From the NCBI GenBank assembly GCA_949130495.1, contig OX422211.1, forward strand, positions 535,900,017 to 535,964,016: a DNA stretch of 64,000 nucleotides. The letters are read 5' to 3'. The position numbers and the translations under genes were made by a program. Source of the stretch: Sambucus nigra. Lineage: Eukaryota > Streptophyta > Magnoliopsida > Dipsacales > Adoxaceae. Below the pieces are notes generated by a model. That model was given only the letters and a program-made list of their open reading frames with translations. It was not told the origin of the DNA and did not search any database. Positions 1 through 11,985 of this stretch are shown here, piece by piece (the stretch's first letter is position 1; every line of letters begins with the position of its first letter).

Positions 1-282
1 TCCTTGCTTCCTCGGCTTGTACCCAGCCAAGGTTGATGTATGAAGTAGGTGTGATGTCAGCTCCGGACGTCCTGATGGATAATTGCCCCCATGGATCATG
101 AAGACCTCAGTTGTTGCCTGACTGTGAGGCAACTAGTAACGTCGGCCATAGCCGACCTTGCTTTGGGCGAGATCGTTGGTTGCCAATCTGGGGCCCTTGC
201 TACCTCGTACTCTTCCAGGCCGAGGTTGGTGTCTTTGAGCTTTTAGTTACATTTAGGGCATATCAGGAAGTACTACCAATGA
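1..282 (+). pseudogene. Degenerate C-terminal end of Tat-lineage gypsy pol (integrase tail)
   Basis: In one + frame the stretch ends in a peptide HIRKYYQ followed by TGA (280-282). This resembles the usual end of Tat-lineage polyproteins, which close with a His-Leu-Arg/Lys-x-Tyr-Tyr type motif. Stops and frame changes occur upstream (for example TAG at 244-246), so the gene is dead. The position fits: pol end, then an antisense accessory gene, then a + strand 3' LTR at 4817. The rest of pol would lie left of the window. The call rests on a short motif and on layout, so it is tentative. Confidence 0.35.
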
Positions 283-971
283 TGTAATCAATTGTACTCA
301 ATTGAATATCAATTTCTAGTCTCAATAAAATGATGATTCCTTCAATTTTTGTTTTTGATTTTTTTAGGAGTACTAGTGTTATACACTACAATATCAAGTT
401 GCTAGAAAAACTTCAAAAGTTGCACCACACTGTTGTTCGACACTCAGAATAGGTCCATCGCAACAACCACATAGTTGATATCAAATATTAGTCGGCTCAA
501 GTAAGAAGTTACTCGGCATAAACATAACTTGATTGACAGTAGATTAAAAACCCCAAGTACAGCAAGATATTTAGTCCTCAAGGTCAACAAAGATAAGGAT
601 AAAATAAGATCTTTATCCTACTGGGCAAAGTGAAGGAAGAACGTTGTGAAGATTCCTCAAGAGGAATGTAGACACATAGTCCACATACGTCTGGTCACAT
701 CACTAGTAACTAATGCAAAAAACCTAAAACTTTAGATGCATTAATAAAACCTATGGAGACACATGGGTAACTAGTACTAAATTTAGATTTTAATCTAAAT
801 ATACTAGTAGAACCTATGTATTCATTGGTAACTGATACTTAAGGGTGTCAATAGAACTAATGAAAAAAAGAAGACAACCACATTCAAAGATTGACGAGAC
901 AAGTTGATCAAATATATTTCATTAATTTAATGATCATTACATGATTTTGTTCATAACAGAATTCTAGAAAA
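283..971. other. Non-coding spacer between pol end and antisense accessory gene
   Basis: No open frame, tandem repeat or terminal motif was recognised. By position it is the untranslated region between the pol end and the antisense gene of the first Tat element. Confidence 0.4.
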
Positions 972-3900
972 TTACTCGAAGGGACGTTTTCCCTTAGCCT
1001 TAGAAACTGGCTCCATACTAGTCGAAAGATCCTCTAGGGTATAAGGATAATTGATAAAGTTAAAGTATTGGATCATCCTCCTATTGCTGCTACTTGGTCG
1101 ATCTAACATATGAGGAGGATGAACAATTTCCAGCTCGTTGTGAAGGTCATAGCCCCCTAAATACTTGGAAATCAGGCACTGGGGAATTATATTGACAGGA
1201 TTCCAATAAACATCCAACCTAAAAGGAGGATATTAAAGGCCTAACAACCCAGGATCATACCATTTCTAGAAATGACTGTTTTAATCCACCTTCAGTACCG
1301 TCAGGCAATTGGTATAACCCCATTTATAACCTTCATTCTGGGCTTGTTTAAACCGCTCATCAAAATTCCCTAAAGTTTTATTATACCCCTCCATCCAGAT
1401 TTCCTTAGGCTACTTGTGGAATTGGAAGGTCAACCTATCGACCTGGTGTTGCAACTTCTTCAGCACCCTATATTTGGCTTGTAACTGAGTAGACTGAGTA
1501 ATAAGCTGCTCGGATTGTGTTTGAAGCTTCTGGGACATTTCATTAAGGGCTTGATTTTTGGATTTCAATTGAGTAGCTTGATTTGCAAGAGTCTATTGTG
1601 TCCTTTCCTCATCTGTAGTAGCTCAACCAGGTTTAGTTCTTGCTCGGGAAGAGGAAGTAGATTTGGACTTTTTCAGTAACTCCACTTCTTCCCTTAACTT
1701 AGCATTTTCAGCCTCCAAAAATGAAAACCCTTAATTAATAGTAATAGTAGTAGAAGAGGAAGTCTTCAAGGCGTTCAACTCATCCCTAAAATTATTGTTA
1801 TCCTCATCCAGAAACTTGGTAATAGCCATAGCTTCTTCCACTTCACGATTGAGTAAAAATTCTTATCTTCTTAAATGGGAAGCATATTTCTCCAGTTTCT
1901 TCTTAAAACCCCAGCCTTCGCTTAAAGCTTAATATTTTTGTTCGTAGTCAGCATGAAAAAGGGCCTTGGATTCCTTATGATTCTCTTGCGGTTCCTCAAT
2001 CATTTCATAGTAAGCCACATTATTGGCCACTGTCCGATCAAGGAGGCATTTCAGATAAAGATAAGCTTCCTTAGCTTGATCTGAAATATCTTCCCCGAGA
2101 AACTTTGATAGCTCTTCCTCGATCAAAGATAGGTGACTAACTTTGAAGAGTTCATTACATCTCTGAAGTAGCTCAGTGTCAGTTGTGGAGAATTGGTCCA
2201 GTTTATCTATGAATTATTAAGAGAAAGAAAAGTTTCCAATCAACAATAATATGTGAAATAAGGAGAAAAGACAGGCAAATTAGAAGTAAAAGTTATTTTT
2301 ATTGATTAAGTGTTGAGTACAAGTGCATCAGCATAAAAGAAAAGAAAAATTACAACTGCAGAAGAAAAGAAAACAAAAATCTTCTCAGGTAATTGGTTTA
2401 CACCTTCTTCATATCTGAAGTAAACCTAACAGGATTGGAAACAGGAATATGCAAGGTAAGGTGACCACCAGCTGGAGGAGAAGAGGATTCAACTGTAGCA
2501 GTTTGGTGTTAGTCGGTATATTTTAGTGCCAAATTAGATTCACTTGATCCCCCATTATCTTCAATCTCCTCATCCATGTTAGGAGGATATCATGGGTCAT
2601 GTATGAGGAATAGTTCAAATTTTTAGGGAGTGTCGACCTCCACTAAGGCTACCGACCAGCCATCCTTCAAACATTTTTTCTTTGCAAATTCAATTTACGT
2701 AGAAGTAGCTCAAATGGCCTTATCCCAGACTTTGTTGAAGGCATATTCCATGGCCTTGGCTCTTTTAGCCTTCCCTGCAACAACCTTAGCTTTTTTAGCA
2801 TCTAAATTTTTCTGCAAATCGGCAACCTGCCCCCAAGCAGTAGCAACATCCTCTTCAGCAGTATTTATTTTGGACTCCCACTTCTTCTACCCATTAGCCA
2901 ATGCTTGTTGGGAGTCAAGCACTGACTTCTTCAATTCTTCAAAAGCCTCCTCAACCTCAGTTGAAGAAGAATTCAGAACACCATCCTTCTCCAACATATT
3001 ATTGAAATCGATTAAGAACTGCAACAAGAAAACAGAGCAAGTTAGTGTAAAAAGTAACAAAGAAATAAGTAAAAATAAGAAGAGAGGATAGTACTTACCA
3101 TAGCCAAGCTTTGAGCAGCCTTTTTAAAAAAAATTTATCGGGGCATTGTAGAAGTAGCACCCATGTGGTCTTACAATATACCAGACTTTTTTAGTTGTCT
3201 GGCCAAGCCAGGTCCAAGGGCTACTGAAGAGCCAGAAGAAGATAAACCAACTAACTCTTGTTAGTCGGTGTTTACTGAAGACCCTTCCATTGGCCTAGAA
3301 GGGAGCCCTCTTTTCAAACGCTTGAGATGACCTTCATCAGCTTTTTTAGTTGGGAACTTCTTCCCAGTATCCTCTTATTAGCTGGGGCTTCTTCCCAGCA
3401 TCCTCTTTGTTCTTAGCCCCATTAAAATCCTACTTAAAGGAACCAGTAGCAGCAATATCGCCCAAAATGTTAGTAAGCTTCCTCTTCCCCATAACAACAG
3501 CAAGAGGTAAATCTCAGTCTATAGATGAGGGGTAAACAACAACAAGTTCACCACCGCCAGATGCAGTGACTGAGGATGTGGAGATGGGATCTTAATCAAG
3601 ATCAATCAGGGGTGAAGGCACATCAATAGTGGGGCGAGCAACGAAAGAAGTTATAGTATTCTAGTACTGCAACAGATATGAGGCTGATCTGGTATGCTCC
3701 TCCCCAATTTTCTGGTGAATACCCCAGATGAACTTCAACTCTCTAAGGTTGATGTCACTCTCTTTGGGACACTTTCTTTTTCGATTAACTGCAATCAAAA
3801 TTAATAAGGTAAACATCAGTATTAGCATTTAGCATAATATGTAAAGAAAAATAGATAAACAAATGCAACCTATCCCATTGCCATTGGGTGGGAACCTAGG

Positions 3901-4374
3901 CCCCTAATACTCAGCATTTCCATTCATGGGAGCATGTTGCCAATTTTTTACAATTGCTCCATGATCAAAGTAATCTCCATTGGAGTCAGGAAGATTAACA
4001 ACAAAAGCTTTGTTTTCAGCCCTAGTTTTTAAATAATATGTGGTGTCACTTGTGACCCATTTGTAACAAAACATAATTTTTGGGATCCCTATATGGATTC
4101 CATGGAGCTGGTTTAACCTATAAACCCCATTAACCGCTCTCTAAGTGTTGGGGGCTATTCTAGTAGGAACGACATGAAAGTGCTAATAAAATTATAGACA
4201 AAATGGGTTTGGGGGAAAAGTAGACCCACACTCAGTAATGAAAATGGAAGGTAACCAATGACCCTCAGGCAAAGAAAAAAGATCAGTGGGAAGACTAGGA
4301 AGTTCCAACTCTGCCCACGAACGAATATTCCATTCATTTATGAATTCTTTTAAAGAGGTTACAGAATAAACCAT
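972..4374 (-). pseudogene. Antisense accessory gene of a Tat-lineage retrotransposon (gypsy-type transposon domain plus coiled coil), decayed
   Basis: Read on the minus strand, the product starts at an ATG at 4374. Its first ~150 codons (4374 to about 3880, with a frameshift near 4190) contain LPEGHW, TFPPNPF and FISTFM blocks that resemble the Pfam family called putative gypsy-type transposon. The middle looks spliced: a donor of the form ATG/GTAAGT near 3098 and a CAG acceptor near 3020. The distal part (about 2130 to 972) is Lys/Glu/Gln-rich with heptad spacing, as in a long coiled coil, and ends in KGKRPFE. At least four in-frame stops break it. Extra genes antisense to gag-pol and next to the 3' LTR are known in Tat elements; their function is unknown. 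The orientation opposite to the 4817-5330 LTR fits that arrangement. Confidence 0.6.
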
Positions 4375-4816
4375 ATTCCAAGAAGAAGAAAAAGGGAAGA
4401 GAAAAGATTCTTACAAGAATTTAAGGATTCAGTAAGAACTGAAGAACAGGAGAAACGATCGCACAAAGATATAACAGCAAAAAAACTCAGAAGATTTTGA
4501 GGTAAGAGACAATCGTGGCTTTTCCCGCCTCTTATAGGTTGACTCGAAACATTTGAAGGTAATGACTAAAAGAAGCGTCGACTGAACTGTTGGCGGCTAA
4601 AGCCAGAAAATATATATTTGCCCAAAAATGATTCGTTAAAACTATGGATAATTACAAAAATGCCATACACATTATGAGTCGATAATTAAATCATTAACTT
4701 TACAAGTATGGGAAGTCGGTAGCTGACCAAGAATCGAAATAGTTGCTCGAGCAACTTTAAGAGCTAATTGTTCCACACTCTTGTAAAAACCTCAAATATG
4801 AAACATTAAGGGCTTC

Positions 4817-5330
4817 TGTTGATACAAAAAATTATCCTATTATGTGGACCAATCAGAAATAGACATATGTTATCCTCCATGGAATTAATCCTAGTCAGTA
4901 AGGCCTATATATCAGAATGAATCCAAGAATGACGACCGACAGTGTAGAATGCTGACCAATAGTGTAGAATGTCGACCAACATACAAAAGAAGCCCGATCG
5001 ACACCAGGAAGACCAACCAATATGGGTTATAAAGCGCCACTAGTTGAATACATTATAAACGTTGTATAGATGTAAATATCTATGTTATAAGGTCATTCCA
5101 TCCTTTAATATTTCGCTTCTTGTACACCCTCAAGGGATATAAATACATTGCAATCTCTATATCTGGGGTACACGAAACAAGAGATAACTGAACAAACACA
5201 AGGCCATGTACACCAGTGGACGTAGGTTTTTCCCCTTTAGCCGAACCACTTTAAAAATCTTTTGTGCCTCCTATTTACTTATTTATCTGTGATAAAATAA
5301 TTAGAGATAGTCTTATTTTTTGCATCAACA
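4817..5330 (+). mobile_element. LTR (3' LTR) of Tat-lineage gypsy element, + orientation
   Basis: It begins TGTTGATAC and ends GCATCAACA, a perfect 7-base terminal inverted repeat. A TATA box (ATATAAATA) lies near 5137, followed by a transcribed leader with the plant LTR phrase about GTGGACGTAGG near 5217. Length is 514 bases. Several GACCAA/GACCGA motifs lie in U3 (about 4930-5020). The flanks (GCTTC on the left, ATTAT on the right) do not match each other, as expected if this is one end of a larger element whose other LTR lies left of the window. It interrupts the minus-strand pol that resumes at about 5464. The LTR at 23220-23904 belongs to the same family. Confidence 0.75.
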
Positions 5331-5548
5331 ATTATTTCATTCTACAAGTATGTAATGATTGGATCCATCTAGTTGGGACCCTTCTCAATAGAGAGAATGT
5401 GCCCGGAGGCTGTTATTTTGTTAATACTGGGCTTAATGAGGAATTCCACTTCGGTTGTTCTCCTGAGATCAGAGTCTACTGCTGAGCTTAGGGATGCTAA
5501 GGCATCCGCATGACTGTTGTGACCCCGGGGGAACTGTTGAATGTGGAC

Positions 5549-5984
5549 TTACTCTAATTTCTTTATTAGCTCCCGCACTATTGCGGGGTAGGCTGCCATC
5601 CAATTATCCTTGGTATTGAAGTACTCACTGACTTGATTGGAGACCGGTTTGGAGTCGTAGTATACATTGAGTAAACTTACCCCCGACAAGTGGGCCTTGC
5701 GCAGGCCAGCTATAAGTGCTTGGTACTCGACCTCGTTATTGGAGGATTCAAAGCCTAATTTGATCCCTTGCTCAATCATTGCATCTTTGGGAGTTATGAG
5801 GACAATTCCTACTCCTGCTTCTTTAGAATTGGAGGCACCATCAACAATCAACATCCAACTTTCAAACTGGGCCTTCTCATGGACTTTTGACTACTCGGCC
5901 ACCTGTTGGTCGATCAGACCATATCTTGTGAACTCTATAATAAAGTCGGCCAAAATCTCCCCCTTGACTGCTATCCTTGGTTGA
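5549..5984 (-). pseudogene. Ribonuclease H domain of gypsy pol
   Basis: The minus-strand reading contains LIVDGASNSKEAGVGIVLI, then NNEVEYQALIAGL and YYDSKPVSNQV. These are the hallmark RNase H blocks of Ty3/gypsy pol (first Asp, the Glu in an xNNEAEY motif, and the Asp of the xxDSQL motif). The enzyme would degrade RNA in the RNA:DNA hybrid during reverse transcription. The first block is open for about 100 codons. It follows the RT in the right order. Confidence 0.8.
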
Positions 5985-5999
5985 AAGTAAATGTCAAAC

Positions 6000-7346
6000 C
6001 TTCCAAGTTTTATTGACTATTTCGACATTCATCCAGAATGATCAGCTTTACAAAGGACAACTTTATGTGGGGACAAAGTAATGACAGTAACACATTAGGC
6101 CTCAAAGTAATGCTTAAGTTTTCGAGAAGTAATCACCAATGCATAAACCAATTTTTCGAATGGCAACTAGCGCTACTCGGTGTCCAAGAGCGTTTTACTA
6201 GTATAGTAAACATGATACTATTTTGCCTTATTCTCGCAGACCAAGGTAGAGGTAGAGAAGGTCCCCTTGATTGGTAATCACCATCAATGGGGGTTTGCTC
6301 ATATAGGACTTAATTCCATCGAGAGATTTTGAGCATTCGTCATTCAAGGTGAGACCTTTCTCTTTCTTAAGGAGCTGAAAGAATGGTCAGCAGCGCTCCT
6401 AGCATCCCAGTGAGCTTTTGGATCTCACACAATGTCTTCAGTGGCTGGACATTATTGATAACCTCTATCTGATTTGAATTGGTCTCAATTCCTCTCTTAC
6501 TAGCTATATAACCTAGAAACTTCCCTGAATGGGCATTTGCTCGCATTGAGCTTCATCCGGTAGTGCCTAATGAGTTCAAAGGTGTTGGTCACGTCTTCTA
6601 GATGGTTATTCTTATCCTTGATTTTGACGAGCATGTCGTCAATATACATCTCCATTATTTCCCCTATTTATTGTTTGAACATCTTCATGACCAATCTCAA
6701 GTATGTGGCTCCAACATTCTTAAGGCCGAATGGCAGGACCTTATAATAGTTAAGCCCAATGGTGTTATAAACAAAGTTTTATGTTGATCGAGGTCGAATA
6801 GAGGAATTTAGTGATACCCAAAATAAGCGTCTTGAAAACCCATCCCTTCATGGGCTACAGTTTTATCGACCAGTTGATTTATCTTTAGCAGGGGGAACTA
6901 TCCTTGGGGAAATACTGATTGAGGTCGGTGAAGTCCATACAAATTCTCTAGCTTCCAATGATTTTTTAGACTACGACTGTATTTGAGAGCCACTTCAAGA
7001 ATTAAACTTCTCTGATGGACCTTGCCTTCATAAGTTTCCCTACTTCCTTTTCTACTACCTTTACCTTCTCGAGGGCTATTCGGTGAGATTTTTATATTAT
7101 TAATTTGAAAGTTGGACCCATATGGAAATGATAATAGGCGACCATAGGATCGATCTCTGTCATATCATATGGCCCCCATGTAAACACGTCTAAGTTCCGT
7201 TTGAGGAAGGCAATCAACTCCCTTCTCTCATGGTTAATCAGTGTTGTTCTGATAAAAAATTTCTTTTCTGATCGACTTTCATAAAAAATAACCACTTTTA
7301 GGTTTTTAATGACCCTATCAGTGGGGTGGATCCTGATCTCCTCCAC
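6000..7346 (-). pseudogene. Reverse transcriptase domain of gypsy pol
   Basis: Minus-strand translation gives LIAFLKRNLDVFTWGPYDMTEIDP, the segment that precedes RT in Tat elements (7346-7092). Then come FPLLKINQLVDKTVAHE and DAYFGYH (about 6900-6810), and the catalytic box YIDDMLVK at 6646 to about 6623, followed by HLEDVTNTFELIRHY. The YIDD active site is intact, but several stops and frameshifts separate the blocks. It sits between protease and RNase H as expected. Confidence 0.8.
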
Positions 7347-7370
7347 CCTTGATCGGTTGTGTCGTAATTG

Positions 7371-7900
7371 CTATTTCGATGGAGTGGCCCCATCCTGGGC
7401 CATTTTTGAAAGAGCCTTTTTCTTTTTCTTCTTCTCTAGCTTGGGCGTAATGGTGGTGATAAAGCATTTTCGAGCAGTGTCTTGGTCGCCTCTTATTTCC
7501 ATTATGCCCCGATCCGTGATATATTTAAGCTTTTGGTGGTAAGTTGAAGGGGCGACTCTCATGGCATGAAACCACCCCTACCAAGAATGGCATGATAGGG
7601 AGAATCAATATCCACCACCAAGAATTTTATGAGCTTCAAAATATTCCTTTCCTTACTGGCAGGATCACCCTTCCTAATGGCATTGTCATTTTTCTTGCGA
7701 AGCCGACCAGAGGGACGATCATTTTCTTTAGGTCCTACATCTTGATCTTGATCTCGTGGAAGAGATCTAGGTACATAAACTTCTAAGATCACCCGTCTAC
7801 CATTAACTTATCCACATCCCATTTTGTAATCTTGAGAGTGATTACTAGTGCGTTGTGATGTGGGGTTCTTACCCCAACCAAATCTTCCTCTGTGAAAATA
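7371..7900 (-). pseudogene. Aspartic protease region of gypsy pol, active site lost
   Basis: The minus-strand blocks are DLVGVRTPHHNALVITL (about 7880-7830), then a region where the normal LVDTGSSADI active site is replaced by a stop-containing MVDG stretch. These are followed by FLVVDIDSPYHAILGRGGF (about 7620-7565) and STYHQKLKYITDRG (about 7545-7500), the segments that follow the protease in Tat polyproteins. The protease is therefore catalytically dead. A related fragment lies at 42680-42900 on the + strand. Confidence 0.7.
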
Positions 7901-8099
7901 ATATGTTTGTTGTATTCGGCATCCTCTGGTCATCGACGCTTGCCAGTTTGACTTTTGCTGGGATCTATCTAAAAGGCCTCCATCACGGCTGTGACTTTCT
8001 TCAACTCCATCCAAACAGCATTTCCCTGAATCTGCTTGAGGTCGGACGCCCCATGTATCACTGTAAACTCATGTCCTGCCTTATCGTCCAAGATGTAAT

Positions 8100-9115
8100 A
8101 TGATTTTTGGTCACCGTTAGCGACGACCTAGTCGAACTTCTTCTCTATATACTCATTCACGTACCCAGTCTGGGTCAACTCCTCTAGGTGAGATTTCAGT
8201 GCCTTATAGTTCTCTATTTTGTGCCCATTTTCCTTATGGAACGCACACCAAAGCGTGTTGTTCCTCTTGGTTGGATCCCCTCCCATCTTCTTTGACGACT
8301 TGAGAAATTGTTGATCCTTGATCGTCCCCAAAATTTTATAGATCAATTCTTTAAAAATTGTGTTACTGTATTGAAAAGCTTTGGATGAATTCGCTTTTCC
8401 CCCGTTCTTGGCACCATTTTTCTTCTTGTTTCCCTTCTTGGGATTGTTCTCCTTGTCACCCCCTATGTTTCTTTAGCGTGACTAGTTTTTACCTGGCTTG
8501 CCTGGACCACATCCTCCCCCTTGGTGTACTTTTTAATACGCAACATGAGATATTCAATGGTGTCAGCCTCCTTTTTGGTAAGAGACTGGTGCATCATGGA
8601 AATAGGGAGTAAACTGATTTTAAAAGACACCATGACAACTTGCTTCGAGCAGTCTTTCATTTCATTGAATAATTCCCAATAACACTTGGCTTGCTCACGC
8701 AGAGTCTTCTGGCCTCTTCCTCATCGTGAATAGTGAGTCCATCGTCTTTGGGTGTGAGTTGCTAGTTATAAAGTGAGCAATGAAGGCATTAACAAGGACC
8801 TTGAAGCTCTTAATGGATCTATGAGGTAGCCTTTCAAACCACTTCTAAGTAACATCGCCCAAACTGGAAGGGAAAATACAGCACATCAGGGCGTCGTTAT
8901 GACTTCATAAGGTCATGGCCTGCCTATACAATCGAACATGATCTATACGATTTATTTTTCCACCATAGATTTTGAACCGGGGTATTGCAAACTTCTTCGA
9001 GAGTTTTTTCTCCTTAATGGCCCTTAAAAAAGGAGACTTCATCTGGGTAATTAGGGCTCTCCTTGCCATCTCCTTTATAGATCTAGTTGCTCGATGAGCT
9101 AGGTGCTGGTCCATT
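8100..9115 (-). pseudogene. Gag of Tat-lineage gypsy element
   Basis: Minus-strand blocks in order are FAIPRFKIYGGKINRIDHVR (about 9005-8940), then KDCSKQVVMVSFKISLLP (about 8655-8605), the MHQSLTKKEADTIEYL segment, and CAFHKENGHKIENYKALKSH (about 8250-8190). The last resembles the C-x-x-H...GH...C element of Tat gag, with the final Cys replaced by Asn. The same first block recurs in the gag pieces at 13760-13870 and 40095-40150. It would form the particle core. Frames are broken in several places. Confidence 0.75.
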
Positions 9116-9574
9116 TCCTTTCACACCAAACTCCTTATGTTATCCATGTGGCACTCATTATCTCGGCGGCGCTTCCCTAGATGACTCCCATGTTCTTAAC
9201 ACTCTTCGTCGTGTCTGGTGCTCCTTCCTCGACTGTGAGTTTTGCTCTACTCTCTCTCCATTTTTTCTAATCGTCGTTGGAGGCGAGAATTCTCCTCAAT
9301 TTAGAGGCGAGTTACCTCCTCCTGTTATTGAAGTCTTTCTTCGTATCTGTTGACCAGCCATGAGACCTGGGTTGATCTAGGTTGGCCATGGATTTCTCCG
9401 AAAGGCTATTATTCTGGTTGAAGCCATGGGTTCCCATCTTGATGGACCTCAGACCTGACCCTTAATAGAGCTAAATCATCTCACACATAACTAGGTTGGG
9501 GTGCACTGTTTGGGTGGTGAGACACCGTATCTATTCTTTTGTAGGGATTGCTTTCATAGAAAAGAAGTCGTTTC

Positions 9575-9592
9575 CCACAGACGGTGCCAATT
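9575..9592 (-). other. Primer-binding-like site next to the 5' LTR
   Basis: On the minus strand, just after the LTR end, the sequence reads TTGGCACCGTCTGTGGG. Nearly the same string follows the LTRs at 14534 and 23220 (TTGGCGCCGTCTGTGGG there), which marks the LTR/internal boundary in all three elements. Its first bases resemble the complement of a plant tRNA-Asp 3' end, but I do not assign the primer firmly. Confidence 0.6.
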
Positions 9593-9593
9593 T

Positions 9594-10082
9594 TGAGTGC
9601 AAATAATCACAATTAATGAATTATAGAAAGCGATTAAAGAAGAGCATGCAAATGTCACACACATAACACATAAATATACGTGGTTCGGCAAATTACCTAC
9701 ATCCATAGAGAGGTCACTGTATTTTTATTAACTTCTCTCAAAGTACAAAAATTACATCTCCTTGGTCATGGGGCGTGGGTTGTATTTCTATCTGCATAAA
9801 ACTACGATGATTTAATTGCTCAAGGAACTTCCTTGAGTTGCTATTGGATCGTGTGGTGGTTCCCTATATATCTCGTTCGAGATTTTGGGTAATCAATATG
9901 AGCTTTATCTCAATAATTTCTCCATAATTATCCACATGATAAATGTTTTTATTGATCCTTTTTATTAGTCAACTGGGTCGAGCATGTGCCAAGCGCTGCT
10001 GGAATTGGTTGTACATGCCTGATTTGGGCTCAATTATGGTTTGGTCTCTACACGTCCCACTCCCAAGCTATCTAGGAACTCA
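9594..10082 (-). mobile_element. 5' LTR of the minus-strand Tat element
   Basis: The inner edge is fixed by the primer-binding-like site: on + it begins TGAGTGCAAATAATC at 9594. The phrase TACGTGGTTCGGCAA at about 9674, followed by CTACATCCATAGAGAGG, is the antisense of the LTR leader phrase seen in many plant LTRs. The outer edge is less sure; AACTCA at 10077-10082 is the best candidate, giving an LTR of about 489 bases. Confidence 0.55.
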
Positions 10083-11520
10083 CTTTCTCATAAGGAAAAG
10101 AGCTCATGACTTTTTCTAACTCAACCTTTCGTCATGCGGATGTCAACTATGCTTTGAGTAGTGTCTCCATGGTCCCTCAAGATTTGTTAGATTTAAAATT
10201 TTTCATTATATAAGCATCCTTAAGAAGAGCATGAAACACATAGTTTTGTTATCGCTTATGAATTTTTAGGTCATGTGGGACTTTAAGGAATCAACAAACA
10301 TGTTTGGTTTTTTATGTTGAAGGAATAATATCTTTTAGAGTGGGAAAATATGATGAACAATCTATGACAAAGTTACCAAAATAATTGTCTCGGTAACCAA
10401 TTGAAGAATATATTTAGATATAAGGAGGGCATGCGTCAAGAAATTGTATATATACAGCTTAACAATCACAAACTTATGGAGCTCCATATATAGAATTAGA
10501 TATTTTGTGTTGAGCATTCCTGCTAGCTCTAGGATATGGAAAACTTGATCTAGTAAAGATACTCCCTAAACAAGGATATATAGAAGGAGAATGAAGATGC
10601 CATAAAAACATATTATAATAAAGCCTTTGACAATCGAGTCAAGGATGTTGAATCAAGAATTTTTTATTCTCTTTTCATAATGGTTGGATCCAATGTCTAA
10701 ACGAGGGTAATGTACCTGATGATAACAAATCTTATACTAAAAATCCTCTTCTTCCCAAACTATCTATTGGGAAGGGAAAATGTTCCTTGGTTCCTTTCGA
10801 GTAAAATGAGGTGGAGTAAGTGTCCACCAACCCTACTGTTGATTGTCTAGTTGACCAATGAACAACAACAATGGGGAATCATGAGGAGGTCACTCCTAAA
10901 ACTAAGGTCTTATTTTTTCCCCTTTTTATTGGTATATGTAAGGCTTTAAGCCATTTTGATCTTTCTATTTTAAGCATGGTAGACTTGTGGCATTTTTACT
11001 ACATTAATGAAAATCTTTAGTTTATAAAAGTCTTCTTTATTTAATCTCGATGTTTCCTGGATTATTCTAATGCCAACACTTATGAAAAAAAAATATCTAA
11101 GACTTTGTACTTTTGTAAGTTATGGGTAGACATGTGGCCAACATTACACACATGAAGAAATTTATAATTTAACGAATTTAATATTCTTACTAACTCGTCA
11201 ATCCAAAAATAACATAATAGTTATGCGTTAACATTTCTCATTATTTAATTGTAATTAAGTTGATATTCAGATCCAAACTAATTAATTCATCATTGTAATG
11301 GGCTTGAGAATCGAAAAAAAGTTGACGTAACTGCTCAATAATTTAGGCCGACTTCCTTTCCTTATATTTTATTGACTACTTCAGACCATTTATATGCTTT
11401 TATGGTCAATTTCTCCTTATTCGGGATTATCTGATTCTTTTTGGCATTGACCTATTATAGGTTGACCTGCCATACTTGGATTCTTTTGTTCATTTATAGG
11501 TTACGTTAATGTATTATGGG
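10083..11520. other. No recognisable gene; probable decayed retroelement sequence
   Basis: No frame stays open for long. A short + reading near 10160 (SMVPQDLLDLK) is suggestive of retroelement accessory proteins but is too weak to call. From about 11400 the sequence begins to look like diverged copies of the minisatellite that follows. Confidence 0.4.
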
Positions 11521-11985
11521 TTTTTTCGACATGTTTTAAGTTGATTTGTTCATGATTGGTCTAGGTTATTTTAGGTATAATTATATCTTTTTAGGTTAGG
11601 TTGATTTAAACTAGATCAGTCTCGCCTATTCGTGTAAAATCTATACCTCTTTTGGTTAAGTTGATTTGATCTAGATTGTTTTAGACTACTCTAGGTATAC
11701 TTAACCCTATTTAGGTTGGGTTGATTTATTACACATCAGTCTGGATTATTCTTGGTATACTTATCCCACTTTAGGATAAGTTTATCTGTTCTAAATCGAT
11801 ATAGTTTATTCAAGGTAAACTTAGTCCTCTTTAGGTTAGGTTGATCCATTCCATGAAAGTATTACTAATTTTATGCATACTTAACCTTCTTTAGGATGGA
11901 TTGATTTAATATAGATTTCTCTATCATATTTTAGGTAGACTTAGCCCTCTTTAGGCTGGATTGATATGTTCTACATCTAATGGTG
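11521..11985 (+). repeat. 60-base minisatellite, about 7.7 diverged copies
   Basis: Successive 60-base blocks align without gaps: each has a core like TTTAGGTTGGGTTGATTTGTT, a middle TCTAGATTATTCTAGGTATA-like part, and TTAACCCTCT. Copies start at about 11530, 11590, 11650, 11710, 11770, 11830, 11890 and 11950. Identity between copies is moderate, so the array is old. Tandem repeats in the 3' untranslated part of Tat/Ogre-type elements are known, and the array lies among Tat fragments. Confidence 0.8.

Larger units (their letters stand above)
5331..10082 (-). mobile_element. Tat-lineage Ty3/gypsy retrotransposon, 5' two thirds, minus strand
   Basis: On the minus strand the order is 5' LTR (10082-9594), primer-binding-like site (9592-9575), gag (about 9115-8100), protease (about 7900-7560), reverse transcriptase (about 7350-6100) and RNase H (about 5984-5549). 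Integrase and the 3' LTR are not in the window because the + strand element ending at 5330 sits here. Stops and frameshifts occur in every domain, so the element is inactive. Sub-features are listed separately. Confidence 0.75.

Noticed and set aside
2630..3091. 153-codon open frame on +
   Set aside because: It lies antisense to the coiled-coil accessory gene, where repeated Lys/Glu/Ser codons give open antisense frames; no domain was recognised and it starts at a non-ATG codon.
10140..11100. Possible retroelement accessory protein on +
   Set aside because: Short suggestive peptides only, with stops every few dozen codons; not enough to name.
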